Shown: piece after piece, positions 1-13,650 of the stretch
Layout: every line of letters starts with the position of its first letter
Position numbering within the stretch: the stretch's first letter is position 1
Assembly: GCF_032854445.1 (NCBI RefSeq)
Contig: NC_088302.1
Location: 39,994,191-40,058,190, forward strand
Direction: 5' to 3'
From: Liolophura sinensis
Lineage: Eukaryota > Mollusca > Polyplacophora > Chitonida > Chitonidae
Length of the DNA stretch: 64,000 nucleotides
The notes under the pieces: generated by a model
What the model was told of the DNA's origin: nothing
Seen by the model: the letters and a program-made list of their open reading frames with translations, nothing else
Database searches by the model: none
Position numbers and translations under genes: made by a program

Positions 1-514
1 AGGTTTGAAGAGGGCGGAGGAGATCGCTGAACTCTGCAGTTCACAGGAAATTCGGGACAAACGCACCCAAGTTAATCGATACATATGCTCTTGAATTGCT
101 ATTGAAAGCCACGGCAGAGGATACTATACGACGCCATTCAAGGTCTGTATTGTTTGTTCCTACAACAAGAAAGCTAACAGTTATTTCCCTCCGCCTGGTA
201 TGTATATATGAAGCCAAACTGTCGCAATGCTGGAATACCAAAATCGGTTAATCGGAATCCATGCTTAATCAGGGGCATAAAACCAAGCTGATATGCGTGT
301 CTCTGTCCAGAGAGTCTAAAGTAGTTTTTTTTCAGTTTATTTATTTTGTTTTTTTTTTTAAATATTTATTTAAATACGCTATAACGATCTCACCGGATGG
401 CTTCTTTCATTCCTCCAATACTGAGTTCAGTATAACTCTCCACCCATAAAAGTTCTGGTGTAAACACCACAGTTCGGTTATGCGACTTATTATCTCAAGT
501 AAGTGTTCATGCCC

Positions 515-812
515 TATTTCACCCATTCATGTCATGCTTCACCCATTCGTGTCGTATTCCACCTTTTCATGTCATATCCCACCCATTCATACCTTATTTC
601 ACCCATTCATGCCATATTCCAACCGTTCTTGGCCTATTCCACCTGTTTATGCCCTATTCCACCGGTTCATGCTTCAACCATTCATGTCATATTCCACCCG
701 TTCATGTCATATTCCACCCGGTCATGCCTTATTCCACCGGTTCATGTCATACTTCACCCATTCATGCCATATTCCACCCATTCATGCCATATTTCAACCG
801 GTCATGCAATAT
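515..812. repeat. 20-bp minisatellite, about 15 copies
   Basis: A tandem array with a unit close to TTCATGTCATATTCCACCCG. Copies differ by substitutions, and one copy near 672 is short. The unit contains no stop codon in any forward frame and its length is not a multiple of three, so all three plus-strand frames stay open across the array. The overlapping open frames here are therefore products of the repeat and not genes. The flanks are ordinary AT-rich sequence. Confidence 0.9.
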
Positions 813-830
813 ACCAGTCCAACTATTACA

Positions 831-2063
831 TTTTGTCATCTCACAATGGTATTTCCATAGGACTTGCTATCGCATATATACACGTGCAAATTGTACCACA
901 CTCAAATATACTGTTTGATGTCTCACACATTGCAAATGTTATATACCATTTATACGACTTGTCTTGTCTTGCGTAAGAGTGAGAAGACCACATACCATGT
1001 AAAGATGTTATCTCATATAGTGTTTGTAAATACCACACCAGCTTATCAACATGTTATCTCACATAAATAGAGTGCACTTTATTCCAGATACAAGACAGAC
1101 AGAATGCTTTCTGGTCATGTATACTGTAATTTTGAAAGGGTTCTGATCATAGCTTAGCCTAAATAAGATTATTGCAATTATATAGATTTAAATGAGGATA
1201 GTTTTAAACTTGTGTCAAACCCTGTGTCACATCTGTTTGCTTCAGGTGCAAAACGGACCCTGTAAACGCCAGGTACACAACAGAGTTAATCACTGCATTG
1301 ACTTGCACACACATCTCCAAGTACACGTAGCGCTGTTGAACAATCCTGAACAAATAGATCTTATAGCTAAACTTGACAAGTAATCGTTACCTGTCAAAAT
1401 TACCAATTAAACAAGTGCAGTGCGTGTTTACCTGTGCACGAGGATCGTGTCCCACGATCGATCAGTGCCACAGATGGCTTGTTCCCTCAAGTATTGTTAA
1501 AGACACTTTCACTATCTGGCAAGAAATGAAGTTTACAAAGACTGACAGTTACGAGATGCTCTGAAGTGTGGGTATCCACAGAGTTATCCAGCTTCATATC
1601 GGGGTCTTTGGTTACTTTAGGTCACCAACCACCTAAATTGTCATTTTACACGATCTTTTAGAATTTGGCGAATACATGGACATTTCACCGTGTCTCGTGG
1701 CATCCTGTTGGTCCTGATCATGTTCCGGTGATATTAGACACTACACAGGTGATTTAACATGATCACGGATACTTTGTGATCCCGGATACATGATCACGGA
1801 TAACCATCATGTTTCGGTAACAGTAGAAACTATAGGTCACCTGATGTGATCTCTGGAACTGCGGTTACTATGGTCATGTCGTTACCACGTCCCAGTGACG
1901 TTATAAACTATACATAACCATACAGATCTCATGGACTCTCAGGTTGCTCTCGTTGAAATTAGTAGTAGGGCCAGATCTCCCATATTCCCGAATGACTTCT
2001 ATCTTCTAGTGGCTGGATGCATCTATCATTATTTAATATCTATTGCGTTATGAATCCTTGTCC
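831..2063. other. Intergenic, no gene seen
   Basis: There are only short open frames with no recognisable domain or splice pattern. From about 1716 to 1920 a motif of the form ATCATGTTYCGGTRA followed by an AAACTA/ACACTA block recurs two or three times at roughly 80-90 bp spacing. This is a weak degenerate tandem duplication. Confidence 0.5.
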
Positions 2064-2075
2064 CACGTTAAAACA

Positions 2076-2359
2076 CCAGTCCCGCTACCACAGTTGGTAG
2101 AGCGTCCACTTCGGGAGCAGTGGACAATTCTGGGTCTAGTCACACCTAAGACTTTAAAAGAGGAAGCTGCAGCTTCCTTGCTTGGCGTTCAGCATGAAAG
2201 GGGTAGTGCAACTACTGGTTGACTCGTATCGGTATAATTGCTCGGGCGGGGCGGCTTACTTACCTCCGGGCTTACATACATTCTAAGGATTCCTTCGTCG
2301 TCATATGACTGAAAAATTGTTAAGTACGACGTTAAACCCTATGCACTCACTCACTCACT
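2076..2359 (+). mobile_element. tRNA-headed SINE (family 2), full length with TSD
   Basis: The head is tRNA-like: CCACAGTTGGTAGAGCG fits a polymerase III A box, and a degraded B box (ctgggtctagtc) follows. The body contains GGGCGGGGCGGCTTACTT and TCCTTCGTCGTCATATGACT. The 3' end is TTAAGTACGACGTTAAACCC followed by an (ACTC)n tail. The element is flanked by a 12-bp target-site duplication, CACGTTAAAACA, at 2064-2075 and 2360-2371. That shows insertion by target-primed reverse transcription. Other copies in the window lie at 7232, 27938 (minus), 28838, 37349, 38011 and 52402. Confidence 0.88.
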
Positions 2360-2371
2360 CACGTTAAAACA

Positions 2372-5168
2372 AAGCAAATGCAGATTTATCACTCCTGGCT
2401 CCCATCCCTGAGAAATTAGCGTCATCTCTCCCAACCGTGGATCAGCCCCCCCCCCCCCCAAACACCCCTCTCCCATCTATGCCACGTGTTTAAGGGTCAA
2501 GTCACCTGGTCTCAGGCGTTCTATCAACTACATGTCATTTCACACTGTATCAGGCAAAGTGTTAGAGTATTCCACCTGTTGCACGGATAGCTTCGCGGTC
2601 ATCTTGCTCTGCCGTGGTTGTCCAGCGCCAGTTCGACTTACATTAGGAAACACCGGATATGTGTCCAACGAGTTTGGTCACCTCAATTGCTGTGGGCGGA
2701 TGTTTGTTATCGAGCTGCGCAATTTGCTGAACTGACAGGCGTGTGGTCATCTATGAAGGGTGATCGTGATTAGTTACAGTTGAAGACAGATGGTGTCATG
2801 TATCAAGGCGACAGCAATACTCCGGTGTATGAGAAGATCATTGGTGAGAAATATATCCAGGGTATGTGATGTGTATATTTACTTGTCCCAAAACAGTTTC
2901 CTTAACGATCCTTGACTAAGACCTTTCAAACAAAGAAATAAATTTCTTAAAGATGTACGGTTTTTAACCAGTGCTGTTCATCTGATGTACATTGATTGCT
3001 CCTCAACACGTATACAGGGAGAAAGGACATCACTTGAAATGAACTGATGTCGAATTCTCTGAATATTCTCTGACGTATTTAGTAGGAAATTCAAGAAAAA
3101 TTCAGGTGTCACGCTGCAAATTTCTGTTTGCATAATTTGGTGGGTTTGACAGCACAGCCATACCCATTGCATTTGCAATGTTTGAAAACAGACATTCTAA
3201 AGTCACAGTCCTGCTTGTATTATATGGGTCTCTAAAACTCGACAGACATAACGATGTCCTTCTCTGAAGTGATTTAACGTATTTTTACACAATTGAACGT
3301 GATAGTCGATATGACATGACGCAAATGCTTCAGAAAAAAATAGCACAAATGTTTAAACACACACACACTCAAAACTAAAATCTTAATGGTAACGAAAGAT
3401 ACGAAATCACAGAAGAAAATTGATGGCGGTATTCAGGTAAATGCCACGACTGTACAGTTAATGAAGACAGAATCTCTGTACGAAAGGTAACACCAGCCAC
3501 TTATTTTCAAAATACGAACAACGCAGAGGCTCTCCTATTTAACTTAGTTTTGCTCGACCACTTTGCTCTAAGTGTCACACAACTGTAAGTGTTATCCCCA
3601 AGGCTTTTACAAAAAACCCGTGTTTGTTGTGTAATGATGGGTAGATGGATGGAGAATAGGTAGGCAATATAAACTATGAGCACTGATTGAATACAGACCG
3701 CTAGACAGTTGTGGTGGGGTCCACAATCTCTGATTTCCGCGGGGAGTAGGTGTTTCATGAAGAATTACACAACATGGGAATACAACAGAACAAACACATA
3801 GCAAAAGAGCGAGGATATCGGTGAATGCCACATGTAAGTATGCTCGTGTTACACTGCATCCTTTCGCAGATGCACAGGAATCTCCTTGTAGTCAGTGTAA
3901 TTTGTATTTGATCGGGGACCAATTAGACGTATGAGCGAAATGCTTTCACCGAGGAAACCAAGGTCGACTAGTTTCAGCTGGTGGAACGTGAATTGAGTGC
4001 CCTTACTTTCAAATGCCGAGTCATAATTCAGTGCAATAACGTCAAGCTCGGGGCTATAGACGTTATTACCTTAGCAATTGCAATAATAGAAGAACTCATC
4101 CGTTTTTCTATCTCCCTATTTGAGATGGAAATGACTCGTGCTTCAGGGTAGAATTGGAAACGCAATGTGACTGCATGCATATTGTGAGCCGATTTTGAAT
4201 TGTTTTGGAAAAATATACCGTGGTATCTTTCGTGTTTTGGAATGAAGAATTGAATTTTATCGGCACTTAGGCAATGTTTCGACTATATTTTGGCGATTTC
4301 ATATTTTGTATCTGAAATTAAATAGTACCAGACAAACTATGAATGGCTGCAATAAGCAACTGAATGTTATAATCCATCGCTCATGTACATAAAATTTTGC
4401 CTAAATGCCAGCAGCATTTACTCAATATTCGCCACTGGAGAAAACCACTGTTATGGCACTTCCGTTGTGTCTGGATGCTGCCGCACAGACCGTTTTACGT
4501 TTAGCAGAGTGTGTGCAGTTGGGTTCATAATGGTGATAAATGGTGTGGGCTTTGGAGGAAAGCAAACACACAACCTCATAGAACAGCGCCGTTGCAACAA
4601 CAGAGGAGAGATAATCCACTGTTTGGCTCGTTAGTCGGTAGAAACCCGCATTGCGCACTATACACACTCTACCGAAGCGGGTTTTTTTATGTTAACATTT
4701 TCATGTTTGGCGTCTGGTTTCTGCAGCTGTTGACAACTCCAGGCCGTATGATTATCTTCGGTAGATACTACCAAAGCCATATAGCTGTATCAGCTAAGTA
4801 CTATCATCGTCTGGTTGACGACAGGTACATAAAAGCTGTAGGTTTAACATGGTTTAGCTTTCAATGCTAGATCGATACATTTCACCGTAAAATCACCTGT
4901 TGACTTTTTTTAGGGCGACTGACTTAGGTACTCTAGCGTCCAATACGGGTAGTGTCATTTTGATGGAGACCCAAACTGGCCCCGAGATCTGAATACGTTC
5001 CAGATAACAAGCCATTGGTCTATGAGGTCTAATGTTTGAACCGAGCTGGATTGTCTGAAAGGGTTGCGCCTTTTCGCCGAGAGGTTTGTAGGTAGCCAGC
5101 AGGACGAGGTACGCTGCTTTTCTCCAGGCTTGCACGTGGTGTAACCTTCAATAGAATGCAAGATGACA
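2372..5168. other. Intergenic, no gene seen
   Basis: No open frame here has a recognisable domain, and no chain of splice sites supports an exon. The only compositional features are a short poly-C run near 2447-2459 and a CA-rich stretch near 3358-3368. Regulatory DNA cannot be excluded. Confidence 0.45.
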
Positions 5169-5415
5169 AGGGCGGGCTCCGTGGCTCAGGTGGCGCAATG
5201 ACCCAGACGCCTATCACCAAAACGGTTGCTGTGAGTTCACGTCCGACTTTAATGCTGGTTCCCTCTCCAGCCGGACGTGGGAAGGCCTGCAGTTACCTGC
5301 GAATGGTCGTGGGTTTTCTCTCACATTCTCTGCCAGCTTTCCTTCCACCATAATGCTGTAAGTGAAATATTCTCGGCGTGAAACACCAATCAAATAAGTA
5401 AATAACAAATAAAAA
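5169..5415 (+). mobile_element. tRNA-headed SINE (family 1), diverged
   Basis: The head GGGCTCCGTGGCTCAGGTGG matches the A-box region of the family and GTGAGTTCACGTCC the B box. Next come the family body (GGACGTGGGAAGGCCTGCAG, then GAATGGTCGTGGGTTTT) and the 3' end ACACCAATCAAATAAGTAAATAA. Compared with the better copies at 34441 and 52487 it carries a deletion just after the A box and one in the 3' body, so it is an older insertion. Confidence 0.85.
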
Positions 5416-7121
5416 CAAGAAAATGCATTCATTTCACAAATAAGAAGGGTTCATCCACTGAGATTAATGTCATTGCAATTAACATTTTTGTACTTATTAC
5501 TGCTTAAGTCATGGTGCCAGGGGGTGGCCAGTACTTACGGTAAATTGACAAAAGGTCGGGTTTTATATGGTAGATGTGAACATTTTCCAACATCACATTG
5601 TCCCTGGTGTTTTGGTTTTACTGTCCTTGCCTTTTAAATTGTGGCATGTCTTTTTTTTTTTTCTTTGCTTTTCTTATTTTCAAAGCCAAGTGTATTAAAC
5701 AAGTGTATTAAATGAAAGTCTGGTATACAGCACGGTTAAGTGAAGACAAGGGCCATAAGCTGTCTACTCAGTCCGTACCATGTATATGTAGGTTTTGTGT
5801 ATCGAGCTAGGTTTTAAATTCATGATTTTTGGAAAAGCCACGCCTTGGTGTACAGTCAGTTATAAAATCCAGCTGCTTATTGGCTTGTTCCATGTTGAAC
5901 TTCACACCTACACAGGTGACAGGACCGATGATCGGAGTACAAATGCTGAGACAGGCGAGATGGTGAAGGGACAGATAGCAGTAGTATTGGTCAACCTCGC
6001 AGCTCACTGCTAATTTCAGGCATTGTAGCTATTGATTCTCAGCCATCGTAGTTATTTGGTATCACAGAGTTCACGAGCCTTCTTAAAGGTAACGGGCAGA
6101 TATGGTGAACTATCAGCGCTCCGAACAGCTGACAGTGATCGGGCCGTCGACAGCTTGAAGGCCACAGTTTCAGTGGCGTACATGGAGGGGATAAGCGGTC
6201 TTCGCGCTGTGCTCTGGCGAGCAGCAAGGAACATACCTGGAAACTTACATTAACCAGATTACTTATCATAAAACGGTAAGAGTGCATTTTGTAAAACGAA
6301 CACTGTATTTTTTCCTTCGGTTAGGTTTTAGGCTCTCCACCTGATTATTTGTTTTTAAATCAGCGCACCAGATAAAGCGGTGCCTAATAATTTCCAGATT
6401 TGACGTCAAATTTTAAATGAGTTGGAATATAAGGTGGCTTAACCTAACAGCGTGTGATAAAGGGACAATTTCACCGTCGTCAGTTTGGCCGCGTATGTAA
6501 TGTGTTTTTTTTTTTCGAAGGTGCACGGTCTTATTTAACGCATGTATATATACTCAGTACAACCCTTGTGGGTTATTTGCATCCTGACAAACCCCCTACT
6601 GGGATGTGTGTCTTTCAATGAATGCTATAATTTATCTGTTACTACTTTGGGCATTTACTTTTTTTCATTTAACCAATGGTGCGTGTTCAATGCTGCAGTT
6701 CAAGTTCGCATTTATGGGTGGAATAAAACTGTGACCGGTTGAAGAAAACAAAATATGGAACTATTTAGGTGTCTCCAAATAATAATCTGCCTTAGTAGTT
6801 TACCTTTTTTTAACCTCATGCGTTGCCTTGTTTGTTTGAACAAATATTCCGTTTGCGTTTTGCATAATTGCAGCAAAAGGATCCCAGAAATGGAAAATAG
6901 TTAACAGTGAAAATATTTAATAGAGGTTGATGTACCAGGCGTTCTGAGAATAATCTTTAATTATTTGTGCATTAGAAGTTTATTTGGTCGAGATGTAGTA
7001 ACTTTTATTGTCCCACGTTTCGGTAGCTCTCGCTTTGAAAGTCTCGAAGAAAGTTGTACACCCTACCGACAGGGTAGCTCGGTCTGATGTCATAAACACA
7101 AGTGTGTGTGTTTGTGAAATC
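5416..7121. other. Intergenic, no gene seen
   Basis: AT-rich sequence with only short open frames. I recognise no protein domain, RNA gene or repeat in it. Confidence 0.45.
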
Positions 7122-7205
7122 AGGTGGCTTTAATTCAAGTGATGGCATTGATTCAAGTGATGGCATTGATTCAAGTGATGGCATTGACTCAGGTGATCTC
7201 TTTGA
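7122..7205. repeat. 18-bp tandem repeat, about 4.5 copies
   Basis: The unit ATTCAAGTGATGGCATTG is repeated nearly perfectly and then decays toward 7205. The unit is a multiple of three, which makes a repetitive open frame on each strand. There is no sign of a real exon. It sits just upstream of a family-2 SINE. Confidence 0.85.
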
Positions 7206-7231
7206 TTCAAAGACCGGCACCAATGGCTCAG

Positions 7232-7468
7232 TTCGTTCGTCAGTTCTGCAATAAAGGGACGTGCAACAACTGGTTGACCCGTATCAGTAGAATGGCTCTG
7301 GTGGGGCGGCTTACTTGCCTTCGGTAATTGGTCTCAGTGAAGCAGCACTAAATAAAAGCGGTGGAAATCCGCCCTACAACAAGCATGCACATTACATGCA
7401 CTCTAAGGACTCCTTCGTCGTCAATTGTTAAGTACGCCGCTAAAGCCCAAACACTGACTGACTGACTT
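7232..7468 (+). mobile_element. SINE family 2, 5'-truncated
   Basis: The body and tail match the family: GTGGGGCGGCTTACTTGCCT, GGTGGAAATCCGCCCTACAA, ACATGCACTCTAAGGACTCC, then TTGTTAAGTACGCCGCTAAA and an (ACTG)n tail. The tRNA-like head is missing. The internal ATGACTGAAAA block is deleted and the tail has drifted from ACTC to ACTG. Confidence 0.8.
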
Positions 7469-9318
7469 TGGTTAAAGTTATTAAAAACTAAGTACCGAAG
7501 TTCATATAAGGATGAAAAGTGTATACGTGAAACGAGTATATAAAGTTTATTTCGATTTTAAACGTATGTCAAAAGTGGCTATGTGAAGTCGACTCCTGAA
7601 GTCTGCATGCCAGTATTATTGTTGTTAAAGGAAGTTCATTACTTCAGTGAAGGTTAGAAAGGTAACAATTAATCTTGCTTGCATGTTCAGTGACGGAGAT
7701 TCCCTAAGGTCAAGAGGGCACAGCTTAACAATCAGAGGATATCGTTAGTGTTTGACGAACAATTTCGTTAAAATTGCATACGGTGCTTTGCGAGAGGATT
7801 GATAAATCGTCCACTATATTTTGTTCCCCTAGGGAAAGCCTTAATGAGGCAGATCCTCCTGATCGGTAATCAATGAAAATCCGAGTTCCAATCAGAGTGA
7901 AATATTTTTACTGTGAGACACGGCTTCGTGGAAACTTTTGGTAGTGTTAATAAATATAAACTTACGGTTAAAGACAGGTGTCCTTATTAACCATGGATCT
8001 GGACAAAAGTCTTCATGTGTTTTTTTTAACAATTTCATCGAAGTCAGTTATTACACGCGGAGTTTTTGTGAGTGATGTGAACACACCAGTCGACATTGTT
8101 TCAGCTGGTCTCCAGTCAATTTACCTCAAAAATGTTATCTTTTAACTTTTCATGTAAAAGCCTTAGGTCTTGTGGTAGAGAGTCGCGCACTGTGCTGCCT
8201 GAGGTATTTCCCGCTCACCTGTTCTTGTTGTTTTTAAGCATCTGGCCCATTTGCCCATCTGTTCAACGAACATGATCCATTTTTTGTTTTGTTTAGCAGT
8301 ACATTAAAGTTTCAACGACTGGCACGTCAGTGGACCTTGTACTTCTCTTTTGTAAACATTACTCACTGTTTTGATGACTTGACGAAGGTTATGTCTTTTG
8401 GGATTCGGCGAAATATGCATCGAGAGATTGCATTAGCGGAGTATGTGTTTACTAATCATTTCCATGCTTGTATGAAAAGAGATACCGTTATTGACGTTGT
8501 CGGCAGTGTTAATGAGCTGTTGCGTTGCGTGAGGTTACGGTCAATTTAGAAATAGAACTGCACGGATTTGACAAACCACTCGTGTTAATTGGAGTTGTTG
8601 TGAAGCTCGAGTTTGTCAAACTTTGTTGGATGAAGACTGTTAATGATAACATTGAGAAATACGTCCGCAGATTTTGATACTTTACCCTGTTAACATTATT
8701 AATCTCAGCCAAAGTAAGGCGAAGCTTTTGGGTTATGATTTGGCACGGCAACTTTTGCAGGTAAATCTAGCAGCATTCATTTTGAAATTGACAGATTATA
8801 CATCAATTCTGGAAAAGTTTGAAACCTTTGACAGCGTACAGAAATTGAGTTATCTGCCCGACTGGTGACTGCCGTTGTGCCGATGCACATGTCCAAAGAT
8901 ATGTGAAGAAGACAGAACTGGAGAGCACTTTGCTTTGCCCGCTATATAGGCGTCATCACAGTGGGTACTCGAGGGTTGATTGATCATCATGTTACTGCTG
9001 TGGGGTGATGGATCGTTATAGAATGACTGAAACTGAATGGACAATGCCGCTCTCTTACTCCAGGCACAAAGTGATTACAGCAGTACCGTAAAGATGTAAT
9101 CGTGATCACCAACGTGGATGTCACTGTGGACAGTTTTGTCTAACAGTATGTGATGTGTCAGGCGTGACAAGTGTAGACCACAATGTTATTACCGGAAGAA
9201 TTGATAGCATATATGGAGGGCTATGCCCATCCTCCGGCTAGCGCGGGCTTCTTTTCATTCAAAGTTTGACGACAAATGCGGGAAGGCCCTTAGCTTGTCT
9301 GTCACGGATGAATATAGC
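7469..9318. other. Intergenic, no gene seen
   Basis: Only short open frames occur. The longest, an 86-codon frame at 8289-8549 on the plus strand, shows no domain and no splice context, and I treat it as chance. Confidence 0.45.
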
Positions 9319-9747
9319 TCTACAGGGCTGTGATTACTTATACTATCACAGCCCTGTCTTGATCCATAAGCTTACCTTGAACACCTCTGTACTTCCCTTG
9401 CTGCCTTCAATACACCACTGCTGGCCGCCAAATAATGTGTCTGTCCGTACTCATGGTTGTCTCAGCTATGGATTTCTCTCACTGTGAGGGGTATGCATTC
9501 AAAGATGGTGGTTGGAGTTCGAATCTAATCAGTTTCCACCAGTTTCATGTTTGTCTTGAATTACTAGTGATGACACACGAGGATACCTATCTGGAATCGA
9601 TAAGCAAGATGACTGTGACTACGGACAGACATTATTTGGCGGCCAACAGTTGTGTACTAAAGCCAGCACGGAGAAGTACAGAGATCCAAGGTAAGCTTAT
9701 GGATCAAGACAGGGCTGTGATAGTATATGTAATCACAGAACAACATA
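9319..9747. mobile_element. Fold-back element with about 125-bp inverted arms
   Basis: The left arm at about 9331-9455 is repeated in inverse orientation at about 9607-9735. Both arms share CACAGCCCTGTCTTGATCCA, TAAGCTTACCTT and GGCCGCCAAATAATG. They are separated by a loop of about 150 bp. Inside the left arm, GGCTGTGAT and ATCACAGCC form a second, smaller palindrome. I see no open frame that could be a transposase. This fits a non-autonomous fold-back or MITE-like DNA element, and the family is not identified. Confidence 0.75.
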
Positions 9748-12700
9748 GCTAGGATAAATACTGTTTTTAATATGCACTTAGATATCAGAAAAAAAACTCT
9801 CCAAAAAAAAAAAAGAAACATTTCCATGTAGAGATTCGAAGACATTTTTCACACCGAGGTAAATACAGTAGGTAGGGTTATATCCCAGAAAAGACATCTT
9901 CCACTTCGAGGTAAATAATAGAAAAATGAGGTTCTTGAACAACAGAGTTGCCTACTGTTGTTGTTGTTATCACTGTTCGGTGACTAGCTGTAATCTGGCT
10001 TCATCCATCATTTGCCGGTCTACAGATGTCTAGAATACCGTAGCTGGCAATGATTATTTGAATCAGGCTGGCTAGCAATTGTCAAGAGATCCCTGTTAAG
10101 TCCCGTAGTCCTCGTCTAGCTTGATTTACGGGGCTATCTTGGCCCCAAGTAGTGTACCGTCTGGCCGATAGACAATGTCCCCAGTGGAAATCATCAACGG
10201 ACATGGAATCGTAAATACCCCATCTAGTAAGCTAGACCAATATCGAACGGATTTTAAGTCACAGAATGGGACAGGTTATGAATGTCTCTCTGGAGCCCGA
10301 GCGTACATTCTATACACTTCCCCCCAAACTCGAACGCGATCAGTACACACAGAGGATGAAAGCCAGTAAAGCTATATGGCGCATTGACTTTAACAAGACT
10401 AATCAGTGGCTGTACGTCTAAATCAAATTGAGGGTTCATTTAGACAGACTGTGAGTAAGTGCGGTAGTATTTATCAGGGTCCCTCCCCCGAACCGAGCCT
10501 GTCTGTGAAGGATTGATTCTCTATTACACATAGTCATCTCTTTCTCACCCCATCTCATAGCGCGGTCAGAGAGTGACAGCCACTGCTAATGAATACAGCT
10601 CAGCTAGTATCGCTGGGGTTTGGAGTGCACCATATGGCCGAAGTTAAGTGGGTATAAAGCAGAGATGGATGTGTTGGGTAGGGAGGCGGGGAGGGGTGAT
10701 AGTTGATCAGTATTCGGTCGCTGACTGATTCACTTGTTGAGGGTCGATGGAAATACTTCACAGAAGTGCGGTGAATTATCCTACGCCTATGTGAATGGAT
10801 TCGATATCACACTGACGTGCCTTTTGCGTGGTATCTCTACGTGGTAGAATAGCTGTCACAAAACACGGGTTGTATCAAGTTTGACCAGTTGTAGCCTCTC
10901 GTTACAGTGATGCCCAGTGATGGAAAAAATCGGTTATTTGTTTATCCCTCGCCTGCCTTTATTTTTTCTTTTTTTTTGTTGCTCTTAGAGGTGATTATTT
11001 TGACATTTGAACAAAATATAACAAACGTTCCTCAGAAAAAAAAACCCGGATAATCACTTTCATCGATTAATCTTCAAATCAATACGTGTATCGACCAGTC
11101 TGTTTACACACACCATTAAAGAAATGACCGACCTGCCAATTAGTGCACAAATCACCTGAGTTTTTTCCTTATTGTGTTTTAGTGTTCTATTATACTTATT
11201 TTGTGACTTGCAGTATTGTAGCATTCTACAGGCTCAGAATCGGTTTCACCTTTACGTCAAGTGAATTTTATAACGGAGAAATTACCTTGTTAAGCATGAG
11301 CGATTGAATCTAATCATCAACTCCTACATTTGTATACATCCGTTCCAATGGAATACAGAATCAATGCTCATATGACCCATTCTTGACACACTAGTCAAAT
11401 TCACACTCAACAGATTTGTATAATATAAGGCTGGTTTTAATAAATAGTGGGCAAGTCATTAACCTTTATTGATTCCAGGCATGGAATACAATTGAGATAA
11501 TTGAGACTGTTAAATATTTATTGATTAATCTGACCGATCTTCAGCACCTTGCGCAATACTTATTTACATCTACGACAGTGGTCACATTTATGATTGGAGA
11601 AACCGCGGATTAAACCTCGGCAAGTACCTGACCAAACAAAGCTACAGTCGAGATAGCCACAGTGTTTTGGGTAAAGAGGGTATTTCACCGCACAGAGAAC
11701 AATAAACGATGCAGATAAATAAAGTTCGATACAGGTCTGTTATAGAACAGACGAAAAGCCGTGGGGTGTTAACTACAACTGCTGATATTATATAATAACC
11801 AAGCGAGTGTAATGTGCGCCATTTTTGCGTCCTTTTGGCTTCGTAAGTTTAGAAAAAAGTTATGTTCTTTTATAAAACTCTCCTTTAAAGAAGTTCGCGA
11901 AATGTTTAGGACCCTTGTGTTGGGATGGTTTGTGTTTATACCGGTAAAGTCATATGAACTTCAATATTTTTACGCAAATCATTTTGCTAATTTAAAAAGT
12001 TGTGTTCCAAGCCTGACTGAGGTACATGTGCTTTATACTTTTGTGCTTGAAAGAAATTCATGAACTGATTCATTTCCATGGAATATGGATTGCTTCCACC
12101 TGACTTCAATAAAAACTGATGAAAAATTCTATTTTTGCACCCATTTGCAATGGGTAAACAGTGGACCGTTGGCAAATCATAGAGGCAAACTTTTTCCAGT
12201 TTGGTGGAAGGTGAGTGGTTTCCGAACGTCACGAAAGACTACTGGAAAGGTCACGATTGCTTATTGTTATCAAGGCCCCAAGAGCAATGGAAAAGAAAGA
12301 ATCCTTTTTCTGAATAAATAAAAGAAACTTGTCGAAATAGCCATAGAACACATTCCACATAGACTTTGAAAGGAGAGATAAACGACATGGTTTCTCGAAT
12401 CAGTAACAACGCAGGCGAAAACAAATACTAGGCCGTCCTAGCCAACTTCCTTTGTTTGTTTCAAAACACGGCGGGTAACGTGAGCTAATGCTATTGTTAT
12501 CGTCCCGATCATAACACCTTAGTTGGACGAAACTCGCCGTCATTATTACAGGCGCTGTGACGAGATACAAGCCTATGCACAATTATTTGTCGGAGGTTAT
12601 GTCTTCTGCTTTGTGATCAAATGATATCGTACAATATACACTGCCTGCTATCGGCTTTGTGTGCGCAGACAGGGATACAGAGTGATGCCAATCATAGAGC

Positions 12701-13422
12701 AGATCGTTGGCTTTCGGAAAGGCATAATCTTTTGTACTATTGACGCAAAGTACCGGATACTATGATTTAGCGTACTGTCTTGTCTGTTCTCTGGCACCAC
12801 CGCCTCGCTTTCATCTTCCCTTGAGTGATGGCGGAAGGTCTGTGTTTTCAAGGAACACACCTTGTATGTAGTCAAACGGTAAGGAAGGTGCTAACAACTG
12901 CTGGGTAACTGATACCTGTTATAACCGGTAATCGGGTATCTAGCTTGTATATGTTGACTAGTTTATTAGGCTTCAGTTTGTGGAATTATGTTCAAATGAC
13001 GATGGGTAACCGTACTTTACGGAGAAAATATCTCAACCTACCATTTATTAGGGAAGACAACTAAAGTGTATACACTTGTATAACGCAAAAATAACAGTTT
13101 GCTTCATGCTTTTCGAAACGGCGCGTTAATTTTTGGAATTAAAACCCCTTTAAGCGTACGAAAGACGCGTGTAGACGTCTCTCAGCTGTTGTCTCACTCT
13201 CTATCGACCCACTCTCGTAACATTCTAGGGCTTGGAATTTGATTGCGTGTATTTCAATACTGAGATGCATTCACTGACCATTGCAAACATAATTGCGATT
13301 TCATGCATGTGGAAATTTGACACAAACGTGGATGAAGTTATTGTTTTCGTTTAAGATAGAGTGAAGAAGATAATCAGAAATCTGCATGCATTCTATATCT
13401 GCAAGCCGAGGCTTGGTGTTTT
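9748..13422. other. Intergenic, no gene seen
   Basis: Short poly-A/poly-T runs and scattered short open frames only. I found no recognisable domain, RNA gene or SINE copy across this stretch. Confidence 0.45.
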
Positions 13423-13650
13423 ACATTTATCTGAGTTAGTTACATTGAACGCATACTCCATGTGGTGCTTCACTTACCTGAGTTAGTTACATAGCACGCA
13501 TATTCCGCGTGATACTTCACTTACCTGAGTTAGTTATACTGCTCGCATATTTTTGTGGTACTTCACTTATCTGACTTAGTTATACTGCACGCGTAGTCCT
13601 TGTGGTACTTCACTTATCTGAGTTAGTTATATTACAGGCATACTGTAATA
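13423..13650. repeat. 46-48-bp tandem repeat, about 5 copies
   Basis: The unit is close to ACTTACCTGAGTTAGTTACA followed by a variable GCACGCATATTCC..GTGGT segment. The CTGAGTTAGTTA core is well conserved and the second half drifts. No coding potential is apparent. Confidence 0.85.

Noticed and set aside
480-976. Three overlapping plus-strand open frames of 126-157 codons
   Set aside because: They are the three frames of one 20-bp minisatellite that lacks stop codons; composition and periodicity explain them fully.
4655-4690. Hairpin followed by a T run resembling a bacterial terminator
   Set aside because: The genome is eukaryotic and no gene ends here; AACCCGC/GCGGGTT pairing of this size is expected by chance.
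10590-10690. Possible 5S rRNA fragment (GCCGAAGTTAAGTGGG)
   Set aside because: Only a short internal stretch resembles 5S; the conserved ends and internal promoter are not there.
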